A stretch of DNA of 64,000 nt from JBNKVT01 sp050299335 (GTDB lineage Bacteria > Pseudomonadota > Alphaproteobacteria > Rhodobacterales > Rhodobacteraceae): assembly GCA_050299335.1 (NCBI GenBank), contig JBNKVT010000034.1:78728-142727 (forward strand). The letters are read 5' to 3'. Under the pieces are notes generated by a model. The model worked only from the letters and a program-made list of their open reading frames with translations, ran no database searches and had not been told where the DNA came from. The position numbers and the translations under genes were made by a program. How positions within the stretch are numbered: position 1 is the first letter of the stretch; the number at the start of each line of letters is the position of its first letter. Positions 8,901-16,850 of the stretch are shown piece by piece.

Positions 8901-9491
8901 AACGTTATAGGCCTCCATCTTCAAGGGATCGATCAGGACCTCCAGCATCTCGTCGCGCTGACCCGCCAGCCCGGCTTCCAGAACCGGGGCGAGGCCTTCG
9001 AGGTCGTCCTGCAGCTCCTTGACCACCCGCAGGAGGGTGCGTTCGGGCACCGCGCCCGAGAGCGACACCACGAGGATGGGGAATTCCGAGAAGTTGATCT
9101 CGTTGATCGTGTACTGATCCGCCCCGTCTGGGAACTCGGCCTCGGCCTGGTTGACCTTGTCGCGGACATCGGCGAGCGCGCTGTCGCGGTCCCAGGAATA
9201 GTCAAACTCCAGGAACACCCCGGCATAGCCCTCGGCGGCGAGCGAGGACATCTCCTTCAGCCCGTCCAGATCGCGCAGCTTGGTCTCCAGCGGCCGGACC
9301 AGCAGTTTCTCGCTGTCCTCGGCGGAAATCCCCTGGAACGGCACCGAGACAAACAGCATCGGAATCTCGATATCGGGCTCGCCTTCCTTGGGCAGCCCGA
9401 CATAGGACAGGACCCCCGCGGCGATCGACATCACCACGAAGGCCAGGATCATGCGGGCGTGGTTGGACGCCCAGTCGACGATTCCCTTCAT
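5994..9491 (-). CDS. RND-family efflux transporter permease
   Basis: 1165 residues, an AcrB/HAE-type inner-membrane proton-driven pump. The first helix (RMILAFVVMSIAAGVLSYVGLPKEG), two large periplasmic loops and the TM4 signature VGMLVDGAIVVVEYADKEI are visible. TM4 has Asp-Gly where AcrB has Asp-Asp, so the proton relay has one Asp here, as in some other RND branches. The second half repeats the pattern, with VNNNIVLIDTYQEY. The length is about 100 residues above the AcrB norm. It overlaps the upstream adaptor gene by 4 bp. No outer-membrane channel gene is adjacent. Substrate unknown. Confidence 0.92.
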   Translation of the reverse strand: MKGIVDWASNHARMILAFVVMSIAAGVLSYVGLPKEGEPDIEIPMLFVSVPFQGISAEDSEKLLVRPLETKLRDLDGLKEMSSLAAEGYAGVFLEFDYSWDRDSALADVRDKVNQAEAEFPDGADQYTINEINFSEFPILVVSLSGAVPERTLLRVVKELQDDLEGLAPVLEAGLAGQRDEMLEVLIDPLKMEAYNVTAAELVNVVRQNNQLIALGEVETGSGAYALKLPSAFDDVEDVYGLPVKTNGDRVITLGDIADIRLTFEDRTSTARYNGESTVALQVSKRKGFNILDTAEMIRNQVDASVADWPPELQEAIKVSFSMDTSHEIGSMVSQLEASVMTAIALVMIVVLASLGTRSALLVGFAIPTSFLLCFALLAVFGIAISNIVMFGLILAVGMLVDGAIVVVEYADKEIANGIGPMRAYRHAAKRMFWPIISSTATTLCAFLPMLFWPGVAGQFMGNLPVTLIFVLSASLVVALIYLPVVGGVAGRMSRTIGNLSNVMRRNVPWLLRALLTPVPMAGMAFGFLTVFSSQPGALAMGAVMFIGSWLVLSVIGGSLFAAKEEAVGRAGYRRSLFGKFIHFISGNPIMPFVSVGLVIIFVFQTFAYYGENGKGVEFFVETEPERAIAYVRARGNLSLAEKDRLVREVEDIIREYPGVESVFAFAGSAGLNQNTGGAQAPLDTIGQVQFELTDWQDRYALGEAGRGQVILDSIAERVAEVPGIQAELLEQNMGPASAKPVHLRLKGDNWEELLAATDMVAQHFANTPTLRDIEDTRPLPGIDWEIDVDVERAGRFGTDVATAGGIIQLVTRGLTLDTMRTDTSDEEIDIRVRLPEEDRVLSTLDTLRLRTPDGLVPLANFISRKPVPKLAQINRVDGSRYFDVKAGVVGDANPIVEREKMEDWLRTEANLPGSISFEWTGDQEDEEESQAFLGQAFLGALGLMFVILLAQFNSVYNSILVLLAVVLSVTGVLIGMLVMDQTFSIIMTGTGIVALAGIVVNNNIVLIDTYQEYSRYMPRLEAITRTAEARIRPVLLTTITTMAGLAPMMFGLSIDFINGGYSIDAPTSLWWKQLATAVVFGLGLATFLTLIVTPALLAARIWIMKLLSWLWHAILSIRGGRASDEARDRQLRRQAKRQKAADVQWDMPLVLSDLAAKAAPRAAE

Positions 9492-10591
9492 TGCCCGGCC
9501 TCGTTGTCCTCAGCCCGATAGGTGACGTTGATCGCCCGTCCCTCGCGTACGAAATCCTGACCGACCACGATCACCTCGACGCTGTCGGGCAGGCCCGAGA
9601 CCCAGATGCCCTCCGGATCGTCGCGGACCACGCGGACCGGCAGGAACTGCGCCACACCATCCTCGTTGGCCCGGATCCCCAGGGCACCCTCGTCATTCAG
9701 GGTCAGCACCGATTGCGGCAGCAGATGCGCCTTTTCGCCGTCAAGGGCGATGACGATTTCCGCCGTCACCCCGTCCTTGATCGAGAAATCCCGGTTCGGC
9801 ACCTCGACCTCGATCCGGAAGGTCCGGGTCAGATCGTCGGCGGAGCGCGAGATGAAGCTCACCAGCCCCACGACCTCCTGGCCCGTTACCAGCCGCGCCC
9901 CGGCGGTGGTGCCGACCTTCAGCCGGTCGATGGAAATCTCAGGCACATAGCCCACGATCTTGATCGGATCGAGCGAGATCACGGTCGCACAGGGGCTGCC
10001 GGTCTGCAGCAGGTCGCCCAGTTCGGCGGTGTCGCTTTCGAGGATCCCGTCAAAGGGCGCATGGATCTTCAACCGAGCCAGTTCCTTTTCCGCCTGCTCG
10101 ACCATCGCCTGGGCGCTTTCCAATGCGGCCTTGCGCGCGATCGCCGTCGTTTCCGAAGTATAGCCCCGTTCGACCAGCTGCGAGGCGGCGTTGTTGTTGG
10201 CCTGCGCCTCGGCCAGCCGCGCCCGCGCCTCGGCCAGGGTCGCCTGACGGGTGCCGGCATCCAGCTCGCACAGAACCTGGCCTTCCGAGACCATGTTCCC
10301 CTTGCGGATCGGGTCGGAGATCACCAGACCGGTCGTCTCGGACTTCACCTCGACATTCCGCGCCGCCTCGGTCCGGCCGCTCAGCACCAGCCCGGCCGCG
10401 ACCTCGCGCGCCTCCGAGATCATGGCGACGACGGAAACCGGCGGATCCTTGGGTTCGACGGCGGCGATTTCCTCGATCTCGGCCTCCACCTCCGGCCCGT
10501 TGGCCCAGGCTTTCAGCGCATCGCGCTCCATGATGAAGAGATAGAGCACAAGGGCAACGACCAAAGAGGTGAAAAGCGGTGCAAGTCGCAT
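9488..10591 (-). CDS. RND efflux periplasmic adaptor subunit (membrane fusion protein)
   Basis: 367 residues. An N-terminal membrane anchor (FTSLVVALVLYLFIMERD) is followed by a lipoyl-like half domain (GLVISDPIRKGNMVSEGQVLCELD). An alpha-helical hairpin rich in Ala and Glu spans about residues 110-160, then comes the second lipoyl half (LKIHAPFDGILESDTAELGD) and beta-barrel domains. This is the HlyD/AcrA family that joins the inner-membrane pump to an outer-membrane channel. It is first in the operon and overlaps the pump gene by ATGA. No regulator gene is adjacent, but a palindrome lies about 160 bp upstream. Confidence 0.92.
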   Translation of the reverse strand: MRLAPLFTSLVVALVLYLFIMERDALKAWANGPEVEAEIEEIAAVEPKDPPVSVVAMISEAREVAAGLVLSGRTEAARNVEVKSETTGLVISDPIRKGNMVSEGQVLCELDAGTRQATLAEARARLAEAQANNNAASQLVERGYTSETTAIARKAALESAQAMVEQAEKELARLKIHAPFDGILESDTAELGDLLQTGSPCATVISLDPIKIVGYVPEISIDRLKVGTTAGARLVTGQEVVGLVSFISRSADDLTRTFRIEVEVPNRDFSIKDGVTAEIVIALDGEKAHLLPQSVLTLNDEGALGIRANEDGVAQFLPVRVVRDDPEGIWVSGLPDSVEVIVVGQDFVREGRAINVTYRAEDNEAGQ

Positions 10592-10748
10592 CGGGCGGCT
10601 CCGGATCAGTTTTGAGACGCCTTTCCCGAAGGCGCGGGTGGTCCGGACCGTTTTTCCCGGCCGCGGGCCAAGTTTCTATCGCTGCAACGGGCAGGGGGCT
10701 GACACAACACGCTGATGCACCGGTTCCGCCCCGTCCCAGCACCCGGCC

Positions 10749-10767
10749 ATGTAAGCACTGTTCACAT
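10749..10767. promoter_or_regulatory. Imperfect palindrome between efflux operon and yfgM
   Basis: ATGTAAGCACTGTTCACAT: 9-bp arms around a central C, matching at 7 of 9 positions. It lies in the 330-bp divergent gap (10592-10921) between the efflux adaptor and yfgM. The shape suits a TetR-type operator, common for RND pumps, but no TetR gene is nearby. It shares GTAAGCA and the spacing with the perfect palindrome before rpoH. Apart from this and a possible sigma-54-like motif at 10864-10880 I see nothing else in the gap. Confidence 0.4.
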
Positions 10768-10921
10768 AGCTTGCAACAGGGATTTTGGGACTTTTGTGCC
10801 GAATCTGCCAAAATGCGGCTAATCGTTCGCGCTGATGCCTTGTTCTGTCAGGAGGTTTCGCGCTTGGCATAGCCCTTGCGCTCGGTTTAGTGTCCGGCCA
10901 GCCAATTTCCGGAGGGTCCGC

Positions 10922-11599
10922 GTGAGCGAGAGTGATTCCTTTATCGAGGAGGTGACCGAAGAGGTCCGCCGCGACCAGATGGTGCGGTTCTTCAATCGGC
11001 ACCGCTGGACCATCATCGGTATCCTGGTGCTGATCGTCGCCGGCGTGGCCTATAACGAATATTCCCAGTCCCGCGCCCGTACCGAAGCCGAGGCCACAGG
11101 CGACGCCCTGATCGCCGCTGTGCGGGCCGAAACCCCCGAAGCCCAGGCCGAGGCTCTGGCGCCGCTGGCCGCAGGCGAAGGCGAGGCGGCGCGGATCGCG
11201 AAGATCCAGCTCGCCGCCGCCCAGGCGCGGGCGGAAGAGACAGACGCGGCCGCCGCGACCCTTGAAGAGATCGCCAATGATGCCTCGGCCGATCCGCTCT
11301 ATCGCAATACCGCACGGTTGAAACTGGTGATGCTGCTCGGGGCCGAGATGGATGCCGGGGCCCGGATGCAGGCAATCGAGACGGTGATCGCAGCCGGCGG
11401 GCCGCTGAGGCCCCTGGCCGCCGAACAGAAGGCGCTGGCGCTGATCGATGCCGGTGAGACCGAGGCGGCACTGGCGGAATTCACCGTGCTGGCCCAGGAT
11501 ATCGATGCCACGGATGCGCTCAGGCAGCGGGCGCAGCAGATGGTGCAGGTGCTGGGTGGCGACATCACCGATATCGTCAACGAGGCGTTGGGCCAGTAG
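10922..11599 (+). CDS. YfgM-like tetratricopeptide membrane protein
   Basis: 225 residues from GTG 10922, chosen because GGAGGG sits 5 bases upstream; a longer open frame from 10835 encodes no recognisable sequence. A short cytoplasmic tail (SESDSFIEEVTEEVRRDQMVRFF) precedes one membrane helix (WTIIGILVLIVAGVAYNEY). An Ala/Glu-rich helical domain follows, consistent with TPR repeats. In E. coli YfgM associates with SecYEG and PpiD and is encoded directly upstream of bamB, as here (3-bp gap). Probable role: periplasmic chaperone network at the Sec translocon. Confidence 0.8.
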   Translation: MSESDSFIEEVTEEVRRDQMVRFFNRHRWTIIGILVLIVAGVAYNEYSQSRARTEAEATGDALIAAVRAETPEAQAEALAPLAAGEGEAARIAKIQLAAAQARAEETDAAAATLEEIANDASADPLYRNTARLKLVMLLGAEMDAGARMQAIETVIAAGGPLRPLAAEQKALALIDAGETEAALAEFTVLAQDIDATDALRQRAQQMVQVLGGDITDIVNEALGQ

Positions 11600-11602
11600 G
11601 AT

Positions 11603-12895
11603 ATGAGTGTACGCGGTCTTCTTGTTCTGAGTTTCGCTCTCATTCTGGCCGCCTGCAGCAGCGACGAGCTGATCCTGCCCGGCGAACGCGAGCCTGTCCG
11701 TCCCGAGGCGGCCGTGGCAGAGGCGACGGAAATTCCCGGGATCGATTTGCCGCCCGCCACCCGTAACAATGCCTGGACCCAGATCGGCGGCAACGCCCAG
11801 CATCTCGGGGAGCATCTGGCGCTGGACGGGTCGCTGCGGCGGGTCTGGAGCGTCGATATCGGGCAGGGGAACTCGAAACGCGCCCGGTTGATCACCGCCC
11901 CGATCGTCGTGGGTGAGACCGTCTACGCCATGGATGCCGCCGCGCAGGTCTCAGCGATCTCCACCGCAGGACGGGTGCTGTGGCGCACCGATGCCACGCC
12001 CGAGGGCGAGGCGGCCCGCGACGGGTTCGGCGGCGGGCTTGCCTATGACGAGGGACGGCTCTTTGTCACCACGGCCCATGGCGAGGTGCTGGCCCTTGAT
12101 CCGGTTTCGGGCGAGATCCTGTGGCGAACGGCGGTCGATGCCGCGATCCGGGCAGCCCCGGCCGTGGCGGAAGGCCGCGTGGTCGTGGTGGCGCGGTCGG
12201 ATGTAGCCTATGGGCTCGATGCCGAAACCGGGACACTGGACTGGCGGACCCAGGGCGTCGGGCTCGGGGCCGGGGTGCTGGGCGGCGCGGCACCGGCGAT
12301 AAGGGGGCCGGTAACGGTGCTCCCCTTCCAGTCCGGCGAGGTGAACGCGGTGCTGACACGGAACGGGCTCACGGTCTGGAACGCCGCGATCTCGGGCGGG
12401 CGGCGCGAACTGGTGCGGTCACAGATTTCCGATATCACCGGAGCGCCGGTGATCGACAACGACATCGTCTATGCCGCCAATCAGGCCGGCCGGCTGGTCA
12501 AGTTCGACCGGCGCAACGGCGCCCGGCTCTGGACGGCGCTCGAAGGCTCGCTGAGCCCGGCGCTGCCGATGGACAATTCGGTCTTTCTGGTCTCGGACGA
12601 GGCCGCGGTGATCCGGCTGTCGAAGGAAACCGGCGAGACCTGGTGGTCGGTGCAGCTGCCGCAATGGCGCAAACCCGATGACCGGCGCGACGCCTATAAC
12701 CATTTCGGCCCGGTGCTCGGCGGTGGGGTGCTCTGGGTCGCGGGCTCGGACGGGCTCTTGCGCAGTTTCAACCCGGCCACCGGGGCGCTTCTGGCCAGCA
12801 CCGACATCCCCGGCGGAGCGGCGGCGGAGCCGGCAGTGGCCAATGGCACGCTCTATGTCGTGTCGCTCGACGGACGCCTGCACGCCTATCGCTGA
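11603..12895 (+). CDS. bamB: Outer membrane assembly lipoprotein BamB
   Basis: 430 residues. A lipoprotein signal peptide ends in the lipobox LAAC at about residue 18. The rest is an eight-bladed PQQ-like beta-propeller, with repeated blade motifs such as VYAMDAAAQVSAISTAGRVLWR and LDPVSGEILWRTAVDAA. BamB is the periplasmic scaffold lipoprotein of the BAM complex that inserts outer-membrane beta-barrels. It follows yfgM with a 3-bp gap. The GTPase gene der, which often completes this operon, is not next; a nested inverted repeat and a mobile-type repeat follow instead. Another BAM-associated protein, BamF, is encoded at 60.4 kb. Confidence 0.92.
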   Translation: MSVRGLLVLSFALILAACSSDELILPGEREPVRPEAAVAEATEIPGIDLPPATRNNAWTQIGGNAQHLGEHLALDGSLRRVWSVDIGQGNSKRARLITAPIVVGETVYAMDAAAQVSAISTAGRVLWRTDATPEGEAARDGFGGGLAYDEGRLFVTTAHGEVLALDPVSGEILWRTAVDAAIRAAPAVAEGRVVVVARSDVAYGLDAETGTLDWRTQGVGLGAGVLGGAAPAIRGPVTVLPFQSGEVNAVLTRNGLTVWNAAISGGRRELVRSQISDITGAPVIDNDIVYAANQAGRLVKFDRRNGARLWTALEGSLSPALPMDNSVFLVSDEAAVIRLSKETGETWWSVQLPQWRKPDDRRDAYNHFGPVLGGGVLWVAGSDGLLRSFNPATGALLASTDIPGGAAAEPAVANGTLYVVSLDGRLHAYR

Positions 12896-12902
12896 ACGCC
12901 GA

Positions 12903-12983
12903 CCTTGTCCGGACGGTCAGGCGGATAGATCGCATCGGCCCGGTGTGGTGAAGACGAACCACACACCCATCCTCCGGACAAGG
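12903..12983. repeat. Nested inverted repeat downstream of bamB
   Basis: Outer arms CCTTGTCCGGA (12903-12913) and the exact complement TCCGGACAAGG (12973-12983) enclose an inner pair, GTGTGGT (12943-12949) and ACCACAC (12958-12964). The RNA could fold into a long stem with an inner hairpin. It starts 8 bp after the bamB stop. It may be a terminator without a T-run, an RNA 3' structure, or a palindromic element end. Confidence 0.6.
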
Positions 12984-13050
12984 CGCGGGGCGTCAAGCCC
13001 GATTGCGGCAACGCGGGTGCCAGGTTTGCGTCTGGTCCGGGAAAATCTTA

Positions 13051-13163
13051 TAGAGCAAAACCGGATCAGATTGAACCAATCCGATCCCAGGATTTTGCTC
13101 AAGCCTACGTCTCTGGACCAATATTCTTTTTCAGACTGCGACAGTCTGAAACGATTTTGGTCT
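13051..13163. repeat. Two-hairpin dispersed repeat, copy A
   Basis: 113 bp with the same length and boundaries as the copy at 22498-22610 and roughly 89 percent identical by eye. It begins TAGAGCAAAACCGGATCAG and ends GATTTTGGTCT. Hairpin I: outer AGCAAAA/TTTTGCT, inner arm GGATCAGATTGA pairing with CCAATCCGATCC through G-U wobbles. Hairpin II: outer GACCAA/TTGGTC, inner TTTCAGACTG/CAGTCTGAAA. No coding capacity is evident; it resembles REP/BIME-like palindromic repeats. With the nested repeat upstream it fills most of the 345-bp gap after bamB; I see nothing else there. Confidence 0.85.
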
Positions 13164-13240
13164 GGCGTTTCGAGTTTTCGTTGAAACAACCCGCATCGTT
13201 TTTCGCGTTCGAGCGCGGCGAGAGGCGGCGAAGAAACGAT

Positions 13241-14038
13241 TCAATGTGAACTCGAAATGCTTTGGCCGGTTTCGCCCCGATACACCTCCGCCGCCCGCGC
13301 GCCAAGTTCACGCATCGCCTGCCGCCACGGTCCAGGCCCATAGCTGACCCGCGCCGCGCCCAGCGCGGCCATCTCGTCCAGCGGCGGCGCGTCGGCGATC
13401 TTCATCAGGTTGCAGGGGAGCGCCACCTCGGCGCAGAGCCTGCCGATCAGCGCCGGATCGGTCAGGAGCGGCGCGAAGAACCCGCTGGCCCCCGCCGCCT
13501 CATAAGCCGCCGCCCGCGCCAGCGCCTCGGGCATCAATGCGGCGTGCCGGGCCTTGTCCTTTTCCTTCAGGAACAGGTCGGTGCGGGCATTGACATAGAG
13601 CGGAACGCCTTCGCGCTCGGCGGTGCGGCGGATGGCTTCAATCCGGCGACACTGGATGTCGACGGGATGGATCCCGTCGGCGCCCACAACCTGATCCTCG
13701 AAATTGAGCCCCACCGCCCCGGTTCCAATCAGCCGCGCGATGGTGTCTTCCAGACCGGCAGGCGCTTCGGCATAGCCGCCCTCGAAATCGACCGAGACCG
13801 GCAGATCCGTCGTGGCGACGATCCGCTCGACGATGGTCAGGAGCAGATCCAGCGGGATCGCCTGGCCGTCGGGAAAGCCCATCGCCCCGGCGACCGAGGC
13901 GCTGCCGGTGGCCAGAGCCGTGGCACCTTCCCCGGCGATGGCGGCGGCACTGCCCGCGTCCCAGATATTGTAGAGCACCAGCGGCGCCCCCTTCACATGC
14001 AGCGCTGTAAATGCCGCTGCACTCTCCGCCTGGTTCAT
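13241..14038 (-). CDS. Isocitrate lyase/PEP mutase family enzyme
   Basis: 265 residues from ATG 14038, preceded by a GGGAGA ribosome site; an upstream ATG at 14095 lies inside ada. The protein starts with the family pattern GAPLVLYNIWDAGSA, then LPVSVDFEGGYAEAP (Mg-binding acidic residues), GLNFEDQVV, and VYVNARTDLFL-like sequence. It is a compact TIM barrel of the PEP mutase/methylisocitrate lyase superfamily acting on C-C or C-P bonds of 2-oxo or dicarboxylic acids. It overlaps ada by ATGA; co-transcription of the two is common but unexplained. Exact substrate unknown. Confidence 0.85.
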   Translation of the reverse strand: MNQAESAAAFTALHVKGAPLVLYNIWDAGSAAAIAGEGATALATGSASVAGAMGFPDGQAIPLDLLLTIVERIVATTDLPVSVDFEGGYAEAPAGLEDTIARLIGTGAVGLNFEDQVVGADGIHPVDIQCRRIEAIRRTAEREGVPLYVNARTDLFLKEKDKARHAALMPEALARAAAYEAAGASGFFAPLLTDPALIGRLCAEVALPCNLMKIADAPPLDEMAALGAARVSYGPGPWRQAMRELGARAAEVYRGETGQSISSSH

Positions 14039-15099
14039 CCCGTCTCCCTTTCGGCAAAGCTTCGTTCCAGTTCGATCAGTTTCTGCTTGCGCCACAGCCC
14101 GCCGCCATAGCCGGTCAGCGTCCCATCGGCACCGATGACCCGGTGGCAGGGGATGACGATGGCAATCTGGTTCGCGCCGTTCGCCCGCGCCACCGCCCGC
14201 GTCGCCGTTGGCCGTCCGATGGAGCGCGCCAGTTCGGAATAGCTGCGCGTCGCACCTGCCGGTATCTCGCGCAAGGCTTGCCAGACCGCGCGGGTGAAAG
14301 CGGTGCCATGCATCGCCAGCGGCACTTCGAAGCGGCTCGACCTTCCAGCGAAGAAGCTCCCCAATTCCGCCTCGACCTGATCCGTGATCGCCGTCCGCCC
14401 GAGGCCCAGCCCGCCTTTCGCCGCTGCCGCCAGACGCCGCAATTCGCGCGGCAGCGCCTTGCGGTCGGCGAATTCCAGCAGATGCAGAGACGTCCGGTCG
14501 GCGACAACCACCATCGCCCCGAGCGGGGTGTCGATCCAGTCGGCCCTGAGGAGCGCGTCCCTGGCCAGTTTTCCCGGCGCCACGCCGAGCAGCCGGGCGA
14601 AGGCGTCGCGAAAGGCACTGGCGGAGTCGAACCCCGCCTCCAGTTGCGCGTCGATCACCCGTCCGCCCTCGGCAAGCGCGGTAAACCCGTCACGGAGTCT
14701 CAACTGGCGGGCCATTTCGAGAAAGGTCATGCCGAATTGCCGCCGGAAGGCGCGGCGCACGGTCGACGGGTCGAGGCCGAGGGCGGCGATGTCCTCCTCC
14801 CGCCAGCGCCGCGCCGGATCGCCTTGCAGGGCCTCGGTCAGCCGCCGGACCATCGGGTCCTCGCCGGTGGCAGGCTCCAGCGGGCGGCAGCGGCGGCAGG
14901 GGCGGAACCCGGCTTCGAGGCAGGCGGCGATACTGTCGAAGAACCGGCAATTCCCTGGTTTCGGGTCTCTTGCCGGGCAGGTGAGGCGGCAGAAGATGCC
15001 GGTGGTCGTGACCCCGACCCAGGCACGGCCCTCCCAGGCGGGATCGCGGGCGCAGAGCGCTTCGTAGAGTGTGTCGGGATCGGGCAGTCGGAACAGCAT
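14035..15099 (-). CDS. ada: Ada: methylated-DNA repair and transcription activator
   Basis: 354 residues from ATG 15099; the longer open frame upstream has no Ada homology. Three parts are in order. A zinc-binding methyl-acceptor domain has Cys37, Cys41, Cys68 and Cys71, matching E. coli Cys38/42/69/72. An AraC-type helix-turn-helix spans about residues 90-170 (STVRRAFRRQFGMTFLEMAR). A C-terminal O6-methylguanine methyltransferase has the active-site motif IPCHRVIG. It transfers alkyl groups from DNA phosphotriesters and O6-methylguanine to itself and then activates adaptive-response genes. The stop overlaps the start of the downstream PEP mutase-like gene. Confidence 0.93.
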   Translation of the reverse strand: MLFRLPDPDTLYEALCARDPAWEGRAWVGVTTTGIFCRLTCPARDPKPGNCRFFDSIAACLEAGFRPCRRCRPLEPATGEDPMVRRLTEALQGDPARRWREEDIAALGLDPSTVRRAFRRQFGMTFLEMARQLRLRDGFTALAEGGRVIDAQLEAGFDSASAFRDAFARLLGVAPGKLARDALLRADWIDTPLGAMVVVADRTSLHLLEFADRKALPRELRRLAAAAKGGLGLGRTAITDQVEAELGSFFAGRSSRFEVPLAMHGTAFTRAVWQALREIPAGATRSYSELARSIGRPTATRAVARANGANQIAIVIPCHRVIGADGTLTGYGGGLWRKQKLIELERSFAERETG

Positions 15100-15194
15100 G
15101 GGGCAGGTATAGTTCGATTCGTTCCGCCCGTCCGCCGGAAATCGGGCGGGAATTTTCCGGACGACTTTCGCCGGTATGTGCGGAGGGCGCGCCA

Positions 15195-15674
15195 TCAAAG
15201 ATCGAGGCCGAAAAAGACGGTGCCTGTTATCGGCGTGTCGTAGTAGGCCGGGATCGGGCGAAAGCCCGAGGCCTCGTAGAGAGCGATGGCGCGGTGCATG
15301 GTTGGGAGAGTGTCGAGGCGGATCTGGCGGTAACCGGTCTGCCGGGCGGCTCTCAGAAGCGTCGTGACCAGCGCCTTGCCGAGGCCGGTGCCGCGTCCGG
15401 CGGGGGTCACATAAAGGCGCTTCATTTCGCAAATGTCAGGTTCGGCCAGCGGACGAAGGGCGATGCAGCCGACCGGCGCGGTGCCAGCGCGGGCAAGGAA
15501 AAGCGCGCCACGGGGCGGAGCGTAGTTTCCAGGGAGGGTCTCGAGCTCGGTGGCGAAGTCCTGGTAGGCGAGGTCGATATCGAGCGTCGCGGCGTAGGCC
15601 TCGAACAGATGTCGGATGGCGTGGTGGTCGGTTTCGGAAATTGCCGGCTGGATTTCTGGTATCGGAACGGTCAT
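15195..15674 (-). CDS. GNAT family N-acetyltransferase
   Basis: 159 residues from ATG 15674 (MTVPIPEIQ). The acetyl-CoA site is the GNAT motif A stretch EMKRLYVTPAGRGTGLGKAL, where the R-G-x-G-x-G/A pattern binds the pyrophosphate. The end MHRAIALYEASGFRPI is motif B, typical of the fold. It transfers an acetyl group to an amine; substrate unknown. It sits alone between ada (same strand, 95-bp gap) and the divergent Hsp33 gene. Confidence 0.85.
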   Translation of the reverse strand: MTVPIPEIQPAISETDHHAIRHLFEAYAATLDIDLAYQDFATELETLPGNYAPPRGALFLARAGTAPVGCIALRPLAEPDICEMKRLYVTPAGRGTGLGKALVTTLLRAARQTGYRQIRLDTLPTMHRAIALYEASGFRPIPAYYDTPITGTVFFGLDL

Positions 15675-15767
15675 GTGCGGTCTCGTCGTCGCCATCTGGC
15701 CTGGCCGGGCCTCCCCTTGCAACCCCGGCTCAGAAGTTTATGTCGGAAGGCCTGCAAGGAATCGCTC

Positions 15768-16754
15768 ATGACCACCGCCTCACAGATCGCCTGGGATGAC
15801 ACCATCCTGCCGTTTCAGCTCGACGCCGCCGATATCCGCGGTCGGGTGGCCCGGCTCGACAAGGTGCTCGACACCATCTTGTCCCAGCACGCCTATCCGC
15901 TGCCGGTCGCCTCGCTGGTCGCCGAAGCCGCATTGCTGACGGCGCTGATAGGCCAGACGATCAAGCTGCGTTGGAAACTGTCACTGCAGATAAGGGGCGA
16001 CGGGCCGATCCGGCTGATTGCCACCGACTATTTCGCCCCCGAAAAGGAGGGCCACCCGGCCCGTATCCGGGCCTATGCGGGGTTCGATGCCGAGGCGCTG
16101 GCCGCCGCCCGTGGCCGGCCCTTCGACCTGATGGGGCGCGGCATGTTCGCGATCCTGATCGACCAGGGCGAGGGTACCACACCCTATCAGGGGATCACGC
16201 CCCTGGCCGGGACCTCGCTGGCCGATTGCGCCGAGACCTATTTCGCCCAGTCCGAACAGCTGCCGACCCGGTTCGCCATCGGCGTGGCCGAAGCGGAAGG
16301 GCAAGGCGCGGGCTGGCGCGGCGGCGGGGTGATGTTGCAGCATTTGGCCGCGTCGGAGCTGCAGGCGAAGGAGGGCGGCACCGGGCCGGGAGGGCTGCTC
16401 AGATCGGCGGATATCCTGCAGGGCGAGGATGCCGAGAACTGGCACCGGGCGACGCTGCATCTCGAAACCCTGGAACTGACCGAACTGCTCGGGCCCCAAA
16501 TCGGTCCCGACACGCTGCTGGTGCGCCTCTTTCACGAGGAAGCCCCGAGGGTCTTCGACCCGCAGCCCCTGCGCTTCGGCTGCACCTGCTCGCCGGAAAA
16601 GGTCGAGCGGACCATGTCGATCTATTCGGCGAAGGACATCGCCACCATGACCACCGAGACCGGCAAGGTCACCGCCGATTGCCAGTTCTGTGGCGCGCAT
16701 TACGAGTTCGATCCGTCCTCGCTGGGTTTCGAGGCCGGAAACCGGGAGCCCTGA
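15768..16754 (+). CDS. hslO: Redox-regulated chaperone Hsp33
   Basis: 328 residues from ATG 15768 (MTTASQIAWDD); the much longer open frame upstream is antisense to the GNAT gene. An N-terminal HslO substrate-binding domain is followed by a C-terminal zinc redox switch with two Cys pairs, GCTCSPEK and ADCQFCGAHYEF. Under oxidation with heat or bleach stress the cysteines form disulfides, the C-terminal domain unfolds, and the cytoplasmic protein becomes a holdase. Many alphaproteobacterial Hsp33 proteins have this length. It appears to be a single-gene unit. Confidence 0.93.
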   Translation: MTTASQIAWDDTILPFQLDAADIRGRVARLDKVLDTILSQHAYPLPVASLVAEAALLTALIGQTIKLRWKLSLQIRGDGPIRLIATDYFAPEKEGHPARIRAYAGFDAEALAAARGRPFDLMGRGMFAILIDQGEGTTPYQGITPLAGTSLADCAETYFAQSEQLPTRFAIGVAEAEGQGAGWRGGGVMLQHLAASELQAKEGGTGPGGLLRSADILQGEDAENWHRATLHLETLELTELLGPQIGPDTLLVRLFHEEAPRVFDPQPLRFGCTCSPEKVERTMSIYSAKDIATMTTETGKVTADCQFCGAHYEFDPSSLGFEAGNREP

Positions 16755-16850
16755 GGCCGCGACATCCCGGTCGTCACGATTCCCCGCAAGCGCGTGAACG
16801 TCCCGCATTTCCTCTTGGCGTATTTCCCGTCCCGGTGCATTCTCGCCGCC

